A stretch of DNA of 40,915 nucleotides. It comes from Collinsella aerofaciens. GTDB lineage: Bacteria; Actinomycetota; Coriobacteriia; Coriobacteriales; Coriobacteriaceae. Both the position numbers and the translations under genes were made by a program. Positions 14,864 to 22,346 of this stretch are shown in pieces. Where the stretch lies: the NCBI RefSeq assembly GCF_015670745.1, contig NZ_JADPCH010000006.1:1-40915 (forward strand), given 5' to 3'. Each line of letters starts with the position of its first letter. The stretch's first letter is position 1. The notes under the pieces were generated by a model, which searched no databases, was not told the origin of the DNA, and saw only the letters and a list, made by a program, of their open reading frames with translations.

Positions 14864-16607
14864 GGTGGACCATCTCCTTGGTAATTCGAACGACATCGGT
14901 GACCTCGCTCACCTGCGCAAAAGCGGGCGAGACGGAAGATGCCAGACGGCGCGAGAGTTCGATGACCTGGGGCGGCTCAACGTAGGCACGCCGCATGAGA
15001 TCGATGTTCGAGAACAGCTCGTGCGTGCGGCCGCGGTCGAGGATGCGACCGTCGGCCATTACCACAATGCGCTCGGCAAAATCCGAGACGACTTCCATAT
15101 CGTGGCAGACCATGATTACGGCGCAGCCACGCTCGGCCATGGTGCGCACTGTTTCCATGACGGTCATGCACTCGCGGTAATCAAGGCCGCTCGTGGGCTC
15201 GTCGAGCACCACGATTTTGGGCTCTACGACCACGACGGAGGCGAGTGCCACCATTTGTCGCTGACCGCGCGACAGCGAGAAAGGCGCCTCATCGGCGGGC
15301 AGACCAAAGCGGTCGATGACGAGCTGAGCACGGCGCAGTGCCTCGGCGCGGTCGATGCCGGCAAGCTCCAGGCCAAAGGCGACCTCGTCGAGTACGGTAT
15401 CCTTGCAGATCTGGCGGTCGGGGTTTTGGAAGAGCGTTGCGACCTCGCGGGCGATGCGGCTCGTGGGGACGGCTGCTGTATCCAGTCCCGTGACGCGCAC
15501 GCTGCCCGAGGCGGGCTTGAGCAGACCCGTGAGCAGCTTGGTGAGCGTGGTCTTGCCGGCACCGTTCTGGCCGACGATGCCCACGAGCTCGCCGGGATAG
15601 AGCGTCAGGCTAAGGTCGTGTACGGCGGCGCCGCCATTGGGATAGGCAAACTCAACATGGTCGAAGGTGAGTACGGGTTCGGCGTCCTTGGCATGAGGGC
15701 GCAACGACGGTGCATGCGGGGAACCGGCGGGCGCCTGGGCTTCGATAGCCGCGCGTGCGGGGTCGACGATGCCCGAAATCAGGCGCTCGGCCTCATCGAC
15801 ATCCAAGCAAGGGGTACCGCTTACCAGGCCATCGGCCTCGAGGCTATTGAAGATGCGCGTGACGCGAGGGCAGTCGACGCCGATGGCACGGAGCTCGTCG
15901 GTATGCGCGAAGACCTCGTGTGGCTCGCCCTGCAGCGCGATTTCGCCATGGTTGAGCACGAGCACGCGGTTGCAGTACTCCGAGAGCAGGGCGACCTTTT
16001 GCTCAACGACGACGATGGTGATTCCAAGTGCGCGGTTTGCCTCACGCAGCGTCTCGAAGACCAATGTGGAGCTGGCGGGGTCGAGTGCCGCGGTGGGCTC
16101 GTCGAGAACCAAGACGCGCGGACGCATGGCGAGGATGGCGGCGATGGCTACCTTTTGCTTCTGTCCGCCCGAGAGGGTTGCGATCTCGCGGTCGCGCAGG
16201 TCGCTGATGCCGACGGTCTCGAGCGTTTCGCTCACGCGCTGCTCGATCAGGTCGTGGGGAACGCCAAAGTTCTCGAGGCCAAAGAGCATCTCGTCCTCGA
16301 CGACCGAGGCGACCATCTGCGTGTCGATATCCTGCAGCACGCTGCCGACGATCTGTGACACGTCGGTCAGCGAGACCTCGCAGGTGTCATGGCCGTCAAC
16401 CATGACGGACCCAAAGAACGCGCCGGTGTAGTGGTGGGGCACGGCACCTGACAGGCAGGCGGCAAGCGTGGACTTGCCGGCGCCCGAGGGCCCGATGATG
16501 CCGATGAAATCTCCCTTGTTCACGCTGAGCGAGATGTGGCTGAGCGCCTGCTCGGTCTGCGTGCCATAGGAGAACGAGACATCGTCGACGTTGATGATCG
16601 TTTCCAT
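14856..16607 (-). CDS. ECF transporter ATPase, two fused ABC domains (EcfA-EcfA')
   Basis: A 583-residue protein holding both ATPase domains of an energy-coupling factor transporter in one chain. Domain 1 (about 1-245) has Walker A GPSGAGKST (39-47), signature LSGGQKQ, and Walker B LVLDEPTAALD. Domain 2 (about 310-555) has Walker A GQNGAGKTT, signature LSRGQRQ with an Arg for Gly, and Walker B VVLDEPTSGLD. A linker of about 60 residues (PARAAIEAQAPAGSPHAP and on) joins them. Separate ecfA1 and ecfA2 genes are more usual; the fused form is known in Actinobacteria. The start ATG 16607 has AAAGG five bases upstream. It overlaps ecfT downstream, and a 213-base spacer full of palindromes separates it from ecfS. 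Confidence 0.92.
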   Translation of the reverse strand: METIINVDDVSFSYGTQTEQALSHISLSVNKGDFIGIIGPSGAGKSTLAACLSGAVPHHYTGAFFGSVMVDGHDTCEVSLTDVSQIVGSVLQDIDTQMVASVVEDEMLFGLENFGVPHDLIEQRVSETLETVGISDLRDREIATLSGGQKQKVAIAAILAMRPRVLVLDEPTAALDPASSTLVFETLREANRALGITIVVVEQKVALLSEYCNRVLVLNHGEIALQGEPHEVFAHTDELRAIGVDCPRVTRIFNSLEADGLVSGTPCLDVDEAERLISGIVDPARAAIEAQAPAGSPHAPSLRPHAKDAEPVLTFDHVEFAYPNGGAAVHDLSLTLYPGELVGIVGQNGAGKTTLTKLLTGLLKPASGSVRVTGLDTAAVPTSRIAREVATLFQNPDRQICKDTVLDEVAFGLELAGIDRAEALRRAQLVIDRFGLPADEAPFSLSRGQRQMVALASVVVVEPKIVVLDEPTSGLDYRECMTVMETVRTMAERGCAVIMVCHDMEVVSDFAERIVVMADGRILDRGRTHELFSNIDLMRRAYVEPPQVIELSRRLASSVSPAFAQVSEVTDVVRITKEMVHRG

Positions 16608-16628
16608 GGATACCTTTCATAGTCATTG

Positions 16629-16666
16629 GGGACAGTCTTAAATGACCAGTTGTTTAAGACCGTCCC
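16629..16666. repeat. palindromic GGGAC...GTCCC repeat
   Basis: GGGACAGTCTTAAA (16629-16642) pairs with TTTAAGACCGTCCC (16653-16666) with one mismatch, followed by AAAAAA. Another half-copy, GGGACGGTCTTT, lies at 16684-16695. It shares the GGGAC-G arms with the larger palindrome at 36386-36439, suggesting a dispersed repeat family. Confidence 0.55.
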
Positions 16667-16713
16667 AAAAAAGCTCGTTGTTTGGGACGGTCTTTGGTAG
16701 TGAAGCACGGAGA

Positions 16714-16814
16714 CGGCTTTACGAGGGGCCCCAGGTTGGCGCGAAAGAGGAGCGAAGCGTACTTGGGTACGCGAGCGACGAATGAACGCCAAGATGGGGT
16801 GGCTCGTAAAGCCG
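16714..16814. repeat. long imperfect hairpin element between ecfS and ecfA
   Basis: Outer arms CGGCTTTACGAG (16714-16725) and CTCGTAAAGCCG (16803-16814) are perfectly complementary. Inside, GCCCC-GGTTGGCG and CGCCAAGATGGGGTGG pair partly, and the tip has GCGTAC-TTGG-GTACGC (16757-16772). The whole forms a cruciform-like RNA or DNA of about 101 bases within the transporter operon. It could be an mRNA-stability or processing element or a dispersed repeat. Confidence 0.55.
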
Positions 16815-16820
16815 AGCGGG

Positions 16821-17393
16821 TTAGTTGAGCCTAAGGGCCTTCTGGATGGGCAAGTAGAGGGCGCCGACCAGAATGGCGTTAAAGACGGCGGTCATGGCAA
16901 CGACGGGAAGCATGGCAGCGGCGAGCTCGCCTACCACGCCGAGCATGGCCATCTTGATGACCATGAAGATGGCGCCGGAGACAAAGGTGGTCAGGAAGGT
17001 TGCGACAATGGCGATGGCGGGCTTGACCTGACCGTTCTTGCCGGCGGCGTTGACGATGCCGGCCATGAGCATGGCGGCGATGCCCTCGGCGGCAAAATCG
17101 ACGAACGGCGAAGTGGTGGTGATCTGGATCACGGCAGCCGAGATGAGGCCAATGACGAGCGCCTGGCCGATGTTGGGACGAACGACCAGGATGGTGAGGC
17201 AGAAGGCCGAGATGATGAACTCGGGGCTGATCATGCCGCCCGAGATGCCCGAGATGGCCTTGCCGACGGTGAAGTTGAGGATGAAGCCGGCGGCGAGCAG
17301 GATGGCAAGCAGGACGAGGGCGCGGACATCGAGTTTGCCACGGTCGGCGGTCTGGACGGTGCGGGGCTGGGTGGCGGTGGTGTTCTGAGACAT
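16821..17393 (-). CDS. ECF transporter substrate-binding (S) component, probably tryptophan-specific
   Basis: A 190-residue integral membrane protein with about five to six hydrophobic segments (VLLAILLAAGFILNFTVG; ISPEFIISAFCLTILVV; ALVIGLISAAVIQITTTS; GIAAMLMAGIVNAAG; a C-terminal pair), the size of an ECF S subunit. The first gene of the operon, it lies directly below a leader peptide with three consecutive Trp codons and an attenuator, so tryptophan is the most probable substrate, as for TrpP-like S units. The substrate call comes from regulation, not from binding residues. The start ATG 17393 has AAAGGA eight bases upstream. The frame stays open upstream to 17540, but that stretch is the attenuator and is unlikely to be translated. 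Confidence 0.82.
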   Translation of the reverse strand: MSQNTTATQPRTVQTADRGKLDVRALVLLAILLAAGFILNFTVGKAISGISGGMISPEFIISAFCLTILVVRPNIGQALVIGLISAAVIQITTTSPFVDFAAEGIAAMLMAGIVNAAGKNGQVKPAIAIVATFLTTFVSGAIFMVIKMAMLGVVGELAAAMLPVVAMTAVFNAILVGALYLPIQKALRLN

Positions 17394-17469
17394 GGTGAAA
17401 ATCCTTTCGGAATGGGAGTGCAAGAGAAAAACGGAGGCGCGTGATGCGAATGCAATCGGGCTCGAGATA

Positions 17470-17500
17470 GAAAAAGGCCCCCGGTCGAAACCGGAGGCCT
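17470..17500 (-). terminator. attenuator terminator in the Trp leader of the ECF operon
   Basis: On the minus strand AGGCCTCCGGT (17500-17490), loop TTCG and ACCGGGGGCCT (17485-17475) form an 11-bp stem (one G-U), followed by TTTTTC. It lies 36 bases after the leader-peptide stop and 80 before the ecfS start. CGGTCGA near the leader stop (17549-17543) is complementary to TCGACCG in its loop and 3' arm (17488-17482), a candidate antiterminator. Confidence 0.82.
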
Positions 17501-17536
17501 TCCAATCACCTAGAGCGCAAAACAGGCGTGAGGGAC

Positions 17537-17605
17537 TCACTGTCGACCGATCGTATTCGCATCACGCCACCACCAGTTGTTGAGAGACTTCATTGTGTTC
17601 TTCAT
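17537..17605 (-). CDS. tryptophan-rich leader peptide (trpL-like)
   Basis: A 22-codon frame starts at ATG 17605 with AAAGGAG nine bases upstream and ends at TGA 17537. It reads MKNTMKSLNN, then three Trp codons in a row (TGG x3 at 17575-17567), then RDANTIGRQ. A terminator hairpin follows 36 bases later. This is the classic design of ribosome-mediated attenuation: scarce charged tRNA-Trp stalls the ribosome on the Trp codons, changes leader folding and lets RNA polymerase pass into the ECF operon. The peptide itself need have no function. The sequence just after the Trp codons (17567-17555) is perfectly complementary over 13 bases to 17451-17439, below the terminator. Confidence 0.85.
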   Translation of the reverse strand: MKNTMKSLNNWWWRDANTIGRQ

Positions 17606-17663
17606 GTTGGTGGCTCCTTTCGTGATGCCATGGCGCGGTCGCACCTAGTTGCTGTTGCGCTGC

Positions 17664-17672
17664 ACTATAGCA
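17664..17672 (-). promoter_or_regulatory. extended -10 promoter of the ECF operon leader
   Basis: On the minus strand TGCTATAGT gives an extended -10 (TGn-TATAGT) about 60 bases upstream of the leader peptide ATG. No good -35 is present 17-18 bases before it, as often with extended -10 promoters. Confidence 0.4.
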
Positions 17673-17748
17673 CAGCAAAGTGTGTGCGGGGAAATCTTTT
17701 TTGAAAAGATTTCAGGCGGGTTTCCCGTCGGTCAAAAAGGCGGGTTAA

Positions 17749-17780
17749 GCGGGCGAGGCTGCCATTGCTGCCTCGCTCGC
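17749..17780 (-). terminator. terminator of the C69 dipeptidase gene
   Basis: On the minus strand GCGAGCGAGGC and GCCTCGCCCGC (17780-17770 and 17759-17749) form an 11-bp stem with one mismatch, followed by TTAACCCGCCTTTTT. It begins 13 bases after the stop at 17793. The T run is some 10 bases late, so efficiency is uncertain. Confidence 0.55.
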
Positions 17781-17792
17781 TCAGCTAAGACG

Positions 17793-19724
17793 TTACTCCT
17801 TATTGCGACGGTAGAGGAAGTAACCGCCCGCGGAGATGACGGCAACGCCAGCGATGGCGAATGCAGCCACCACGCGGCCATCAAAACGATCACCGGTGGT
17901 GGGCAGGCCGCCCTTGGTGTTCGTCTTGTTGGTGGTTACCGTGGTCGTGGTGTCCGACTTGCCAGGCTTCTCGGGCTTGGTGGTGGGCTGCTCGGGCTTA
18001 GCGGGCTGCTCGGGGGTACCGGGCTGCTCAGGAGTACCAGGCTGATCAGGGGTTACCGGGTCGGTGGCAAGAGCGTCCTTGGCGTAGGTGATGGACACCT
18101 TGAGGCCGTTGGTCTCGGTGTTCAGATCGCTCGGAGTGAAGGGCTGGTCGAAGTTTTCGGCCTTCTGATAGGCGCGCATCTCCTGGAGCAGCGCCTTGCA
18201 CTTCTTGTAGGTGTTCTCGGTAGCAGCCTTGCCGGCCTTGTTGGCCAGGGCAGTGCGGCCCTCGGTGGTCGTCTCGGCCAGCATGGCGGTGTCGACTTCC
18301 TTGTTCTGCTCGATGAGCTCGTTCTGGAGCGCATCGAGGTAGGCGCGGACGCTGATACCAAGGGTGTCAGGGTTCTCAAAGCAGAGCGAGCTGATGTCCA
18401 TGAGGACGTAGTTGATTGAGTTCTCGGGCTCCTCGTTGTACACGACGTCAGTCTGTTTGCAGTGATCGAAGGAGACGGTCTGATCGCTGAAGTACGGGCT
18501 GACCTCAGTTATCAGAGCGGAGTACAACGGGATGGCGACGGAGTACGCGGCGCGGGAGAGCATTTCCCACTGGATGGTAGCGACTTCGGGGTCATACCCG
18601 CGACGAATCTGGAAGAGGTTGATCTCGGTGTTGCGCTCGCTGCCGATGCAATAAACACCATCAGTGTTCGCGTTGAGGCCAGGGACGTTCTCGCCGCGGT
18701 TGCCGAAGGCGCGAATCAACTCGAAAGTGCTCCAACCAGACTTGCCAGGCTTGAAGAACAGGGGCTGGATTTCGCTGACCATGGCTCCCTTTTGGTCAGG
18801 TTTTCCTTTCTCCTTTACTGTGATAATGTCGTAATCTGTGCCTTCGGTCAGCTGACTACCAAAATAATCGCGGCCTTGCACATAGCGGGACCACTGGTTT
18901 ACGCCGGAATCGGCGAGGCTTTCGCCATACGTTTGGGCGACATCGAATTTGCCGTCAGCGGAGTATTTGGCGAAACCCTTTTCTTCGGGCATGGATTGGA
19001 TCTTTTCAGAGTGGAGGCAATTCTCGGTGTCATTGAGGTCGACATCGTAGTTGAGGCTCCCGATATTAGGGTTGAGCGACGCGACGTCGTCAGCGAGCTT
19101 CATGGCGATCCACTGATGGGCGGAAAGTGTGGCGAACAGCCAGGTCTCGTTGTTGTCGGCGATGATGATCTGGTCGTTGGTGCAGACGCCTTGATCATCG
19201 ATCAGGCTGCCGAGAAGCTCGACGCCCTCGCGGGCCGTGGCGCTCTCGCCCAGGATGATGCTGCCGTAACTGTACTCGCCCAGACCCACTTCCTCATCGA
19301 TGAGGTCTGCTGCAGCGGCCTCCTCGTTATAGGAGGTGCTTAGCGTGGCGGAGCAGGAGACGCCCTTCTCGTTGATGCCGGCCTCGGAGTAGGCGTCGGT
19401 GCGACCCATCCAGTTGGAGGGGTGGTCGCGTACATAGCTGTAGCGATAGGTAGGCTTGTTCGAAGTGTATTCAAAAGCAGATTCAATCGAGCTGTACTTA
19501 AAGCCAGGTTCGTGGGCAGGTTCGATGCCGTAGTGCTTAAGATAGCGCTTGCCAAAGTCCTCGGCGCGGCCGTAGTACGTGTTGCCGTCCGCCGTGAGCT
19601 TGCTGCCCATGTAGATCTGCGTGCAGGCGAGCGCAGACGTCGGCATGGACATGATGGTTGCGGCTCCAAAGGCGAGGCCTATGCCAAGCTTTTTGAGCGC
19701 GTTGACGGGGTGAGTTTTCCTCAT
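17793..19724 (-). CDS. C69-family dipeptidase with sortase (LPXTG) anchor
   Basis: A 643-residue exported peptidase of the U34/C69 Ntn-hydrolase family (PepD-like). The signal peptide (1-33, hydrophobic to SALA) ends just before Cys34, the expected N-terminal nucleophile (C-TQIYMGSKLTADGNTYYGRAEDF). Family features follow: SATLSTSYNEEA, GSIILGESATAREGVELLGSLID, IIIADNNETWLF, and GVYCIGSERNTEINLFQIRRGYDPE. Residues about 555-600 are a Pro/Glu/Gln wall-spanning stalk with PGTPEQPGTPEQPAKPEQP repeats. The end is a sortase signal: LPTTG (607-611), a hydrophobic segment and RRNKE. It probably hydrolyses di- or small peptides at the cell surface to feed amino acids. The start ATG 19724 has GGAGGG four bases upstream. 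Confidence 0.9.
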   Translation of the reverse strand: MRKTHPVNALKKLGIGLAFGAATIMSMPTSALACTQIYMGSKLTADGNTYYGRAEDFGKRYLKHYGIEPAHEPGFKYSSIESAFEYTSNKPTYRYSYVRDHPSNWMGRTDAYSEAGINEKGVSCSATLSTSYNEEAAAADLIDEEVGLGEYSYGSIILGESATAREGVELLGSLIDDQGVCTNDQIIIADNNETWLFATLSAHQWIAMKLADDVASLNPNIGSLNYDVDLNDTENCLHSEKIQSMPEEKGFAKYSADGKFDVAQTYGESLADSGVNQWSRYVQGRDYFGSQLTEGTDYDIITVKEKGKPDQKGAMVSEIQPLFFKPGKSGWSTFELIRAFGNRGENVPGLNANTDGVYCIGSERNTEINLFQIRRGYDPEVATIQWEMLSRAAYSVAIPLYSALITEVSPYFSDQTVSFDHCKQTDVVYNEEPENSINYVLMDISSLCFENPDTLGISVRAYLDALQNELIEQNKEVDTAMLAETTTEGRTALANKAGKAATENTYKKCKALLQEMRAYQKAENFDQPFTPSDLNTETNGLKVSITYAKDALATDPVTPDQPGTPEQPGTPEQPAKPEQPTTKPEKPGKSDTTTTVTTNKTNTKGGLPTTGDRFDGRVVAAFAIAGVAVISAGGYFLYRRNKE

Positions 19725-20030
19725 TTTCCCTCCCAGCGTGCGAAAGCTCTCCGTTGCCAGAGAGCTTCAGCCAATAAAGACACCCCATTAGCGTAACGAA
19801 CTGGAAACAATATTCATCTATGAAAGAAACTTACTCGATAAGCGTAATGAAATATGCGATGAGTGGTTAATTATACTCGGTTTGTAGCTTTACTTTAATA
19901 AAGACGTCCTGCAATTACCGTACCTGAATAAAGCGCCTTGCACGGGGCGCAAAGAAAATCCCCCGCTGTTTGGCAAATGCATAAACAGCAGGGGAGACGA
20001 TAATTGGATGAATATCATACCAATGTGGAA
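19725..20030 (-). other. intergenic region; contains one terminator
   Basis: Low-GC spacer between the 30-residue membrane peptide gene and the dipeptidase gene, both on the minus strand. It holds a terminator at 19953-19994 and a small dyad AAGCTCTC/GAGAGCTT (19744-19767) just upstream of the dipeptidase ribosome site. AT-rich sequence at 19800-19910 probably carries the dipeptidase promoter, but no -35/-10 pair stands out. No gene was found. Confidence 0.5.
19953..19994 (-). terminator. terminator after the small membrane peptide gene
   Basis: On the minus strand CCCCTGCTGTTT and AAACAGCGGGG (19994-19983 and 19971-19961) form a stem with an 11-nt loop, followed by GATTTTCTTT. It closes the DAG-kinase and small-peptide unit. 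Confidence 0.8.
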
Positions 20031-20123
20031 TTACTTCTTCCGGCGGTGGATCACGTTGATCGCATAGCCGACGAGCATGGCCAAAACGATGATGATAAAG
20101 CCGAGTAGGGGATTGTCGTTCAT
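20031..20123 (-). CDS. 30-residue single-span membrane peptide
   Basis: ATG 20123 to TAA 20031, with TAGGAGG five bases upstream. The peptide starts MNDNPLLG, has a central hydrophobic stretch FIIIVLAMLVGYAINVI (9-25) and ends HRRKK, so it should sit in the membrane with its basic C-terminus in the cytoplasm. The Shine-Dalgarno overlaps the stop codon of the DAG-kinase-family gene (TAG 20135-20133), and a terminator follows. These signals make it a real gene although it is too short for most gene finders. It has no recognisable family; a regulatory or accessory role for the lipid kinase is only a guess. Confidence 0.65.
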   Translation of the reverse strand: MNDNPLLGFIIIVLAMLVGYAINVIHRRKK

Positions 20124-20132
20124 AGGGTCCTC

Positions 20133-21050
20133 CTATTTTCCGAGCGGGGAGAATTCGTCGACGATGAGGTCGAGGCATTGCGGAAGCGCGCGGGCTCCAA
20201 AGACGCCCGAATTGCTGGAGATAATCTCGCCATCGAACTGCATGCCCAGCGACGGGGTGCAGGTGATCTTGGCTTCCTTGGTCTGGATGATCTTGAACTG
20301 CGGGCGGCCGAGTACCTTGCCGGCGGGGTCGAGTGCGGCGGTGATCACAGTCGGTAGAAGCTGCACAGTTTTTACGGGTTCGATGACCGCAATGTCGACC
20401 ATGCCATCGTTCATACGGCAGTCGGGGAACAGGTTGATGTCGTTTTGGATGACCGAGGTGTTGCCGGCCATGCAGCAGATGCCGTCGAGCTCCTCGACAA
20501 TGCCGTCATGCTCAATCGTAAAGTGCGCCACCGTGGGATTGGGCGTGGCGAGCGCGGAGAGGAAGTAGGCGATCTCGCCGATGTCGTTTTTGGTGGGGTC
20601 GGCCTTCATCATGATCTCGGCGTCGAAGCCCGAGCCGGCGATGATGATAAAGCCGTGGCGCTTCTCGTTGCCGTTCTCGTCGAGCCAAAAGAGCTCACCC
20701 ATGTCGACTTTGACCGTGCGACCGGCACGGCAGGCCTTGGCGAGCGCCGCTGCCTCGGGGGCATTGCCGATGTTGTTGAAGAACAAGCAGGCTGTGCCGG
20801 AGGGGAAGACGAGCGTGGGGACACCGCACCCGCGCATCTGGTCGAGCACGTTGGAGACGGTGCCGTCGCCGCCCGAAACGACCACGCGATCAAACTCGCG
20901 CACGTCTGCCACGGCATCCTCGGGCTCCATGCCATCGCCGATAAAACGCATCACGACCTCGTCGCCGCCCTGCGCGAGGGCGTGCGTGAATGCGTAGATT
21001 TCATCTGAGCTGGGGCCCGATGCCGGGTTGTGGATGATAAGGCAGCGCAT
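20133..21050 (-). CDS. diacylglycerol kinase-family (YegS/DgkB-like) lipid kinase
   Basis: A 305-residue protein of the DAGK catalytic family. It starts MRCLIIHNPASGPSSDE (N-P-x-S-G phosphate loop) and has SGGDGTVSNVLDQM (59-72) with the nucleotide-binding GGDGT. Later come IAGSGFDAEIM, a beta-sandwich region, and FDGEIISS, where DGE is typical of YegS/DgkB. The second nucleotide motif, usually P-x-G-T-x-N-D, is FPSGTACLFFNNIG here, lacking the normal Asn-Asp directly after GT; this may change substrate or reduce activity. It likely phosphorylates diacylglycerol or a related lipid. The start ATG 21050 has no strong Shine-Dalgarno (GAACGTAAGT upstream). Confidence 0.82.
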   Translation of the reverse strand: MRCLIIHNPASGPSSDEIYAFTHALAQGGDEVVMRFIGDGMEPEDAVADVREFDRVVVSGGDGTVSNVLDQMRGCGVPTLVFPSGTACLFFNNIGNAPEAAALAKACRAGRTVKVDMGELFWLDENGNEKRHGFIIIAGSGFDAEIMMKADPTKNDIGEIAYFLSALATPNPTVAHFTIEHDGIVEELDGICCMAGNTSVIQNDINLFPDCRMNDGMVDIAVIEPVKTVQLLPTVITAALDPAGKVLGRPQFKIIQTKEAKITCTPSLGMQFDGEIISSNSGVFGARALPQCLDLIVDEFSPLGK

Positions 21051-21148
21051 ACTTACGTTCCAGTTCTGTGACTAACCGAGTATAGTTGTAAGGCAATGCC
21101 GATATCCTACCCGTGTTTTTCGGGCCTAACCTTATTCGATGGGTTGAT

Positions 21149-22282
21149 ATGTACATTTCCACACATCAGGCTCTACTCGACTTTTGCCAGCGCGCCCGTG
21201 AGTTCGACGCGATTGCCGTCGATACCGAGTTTTTGCGCGAGCGCACATTCCACCCGCGCCTGTGCTTGGTTCAGATTGCCACCCCTGCCGAGAGCGTAGC
21301 GGTCGACCCTCTGGTGATCGACGACCTCTCGCCGCTGGCCGAGCTTATGGCCGACGAGAGCGTGACCAAGGTCTTCCACGCGTGCTCGCAGGATATGGAG
21401 GTCATGCTCCATACCGTGGGCGTGCTGCCACGACCGATTTTCGATACGCAGGTCGCCGCCGCCTTTTTGGGCGAGCGCCAGCAGATTTCGTATGGCGCGC
21501 TTGTTCAGACGTTCTGCGGCGTATCGCTGCCCAAGACCGAGTCGCTGACCGACTGGTCGCGCCGCCCGCTGACCGATAAGCAGATTGAGTATGCGATCGA
21601 TGACGTCAAGTACCTGATCGTCGCCTATACCGAGATGATGAGCCGCCTGCGCGAGCTGGGCCGTGTGGACTGGGTGCTCGATGAGCTGCGCCCGCTGGCT
21701 GACGAGTCGCACTATCGCGCCGATCGCCACGAGGCGTTCCGCAAGGTCAAACGCATCAATTCGTGCAGCCGTCACCAGTTGGGCATCGCGCGCGAGCTCG
21801 CCGCCTGGCGTGAGGACCGCGCCGAACGCCGTAACATCCCGCGCAAGTGGGTCATGTCCGACGACACGCTGCTGGCGCTCGTCAAGCGCAATCCTGTGCG
21901 CGTTGAGGAGTTCCGCAGCATCCGCGGCACCGATCAGCTGGGGGAGCGCGATGTGGACGGCGCGCTCATGGCCATCAAGCGCGGCGCGAGCTGCCCGCAC
22001 GATCGCCTGCCGCTCATGGTGCGCGGGCACCGTCAGATTTCGCCGGAGCTGGAGAGCGTGACGGACCTGATGTATGCGCTCATTCGCCTAGTTGCCGAGC
22101 GCTCGGGCGTGGCGACCTCGGTCATTGCCTCGCGCGATGACCTGGCCGACTATATTGAGCACCCCGAGCAGAGCCCCCTGCGCGAAGGCTGGCGTTTTGA
22201 GCTTGTAGGTTCGCGTCTGGACGATCTGCTTTCCGGCAATATGGGGTTGACGGTGAAGGACGGCAAAATCGAGCTCCTGTAG
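21149..22282 (+). CDS. rnd: ribonuclease D
   Basis: A 377-residue 3'-5' exoribonuclease of the DEDD family, acting in tRNA and stable RNA 3' maturation. The exonuclease domain (about 1-175) has AVDTEF (Asp25, Glu27), FHACSQDMEVM, FDTQVAAAFLGE and YAIDDVKYL with the last Asp. One or two HRDC domains follow (about 200-285: RELAAWREDRAERRNIPRKWVMSDDTLLAL; 295-375). The length fits RNase D (about 375). The start is probably ATG 21149 (MYISTHQALLDFC), which matches the family start but lacks a good ribosome site; the frame is open upstream to 21113. TTCCAG (21058-21063) and TATAGT (21081-21086), 17 bases apart, could be the promoter. Confidence 0.9.
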   Translation: MYISTHQALLDFCQRAREFDAIAVDTEFLRERTFHPRLCLVQIATPAESVAVDPLVIDDLSPLAELMADESVTKVFHACSQDMEVMLHTVGVLPRPIFDTQVAAAFLGERQQISYGALVQTFCGVSLPKTESLTDWSRRPLTDKQIEYAIDDVKYLIVAYTEMMSRLRELGRVDWVLDELRPLADESHYRADRHEAFRKVKRINSCSRHQLGIARELAAWREDRAERRNIPRKWVMSDDTLLALVKRNPVRVEEFRSIRGTDQLGERDVDGALMAIKRGASCPHDRLPLMVRGHRQISPELESVTDLMYALIRLVAERSGVATSVIASRDDLADYIEHPEQSPLREGWRFELVGSRLDDLLSGNMGLTVKDGKIELL

Positions 22283-22346
22283 GGAAGCCTAGTCGGTTGA
22301 GTGGGTAAAATGCCTCCAACGTGTAACTCGACTCGGAGGAATTCGC

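Noticed and set aside
16714-16814. Possible tRNA or small structured RNA such as a T-box
   Set aside because: The fold is a long imperfect hairpin without T-box or tRNA motifs (no GTTCGAATC arm, no specifier region), so only a repeat or structured element is supported.
17394-17540. N-terminal extension of the ECF S component
   Set aside because: It reads through the attenuator terminator and has no family resemblance; a good ribosome site is at the 17393 start.
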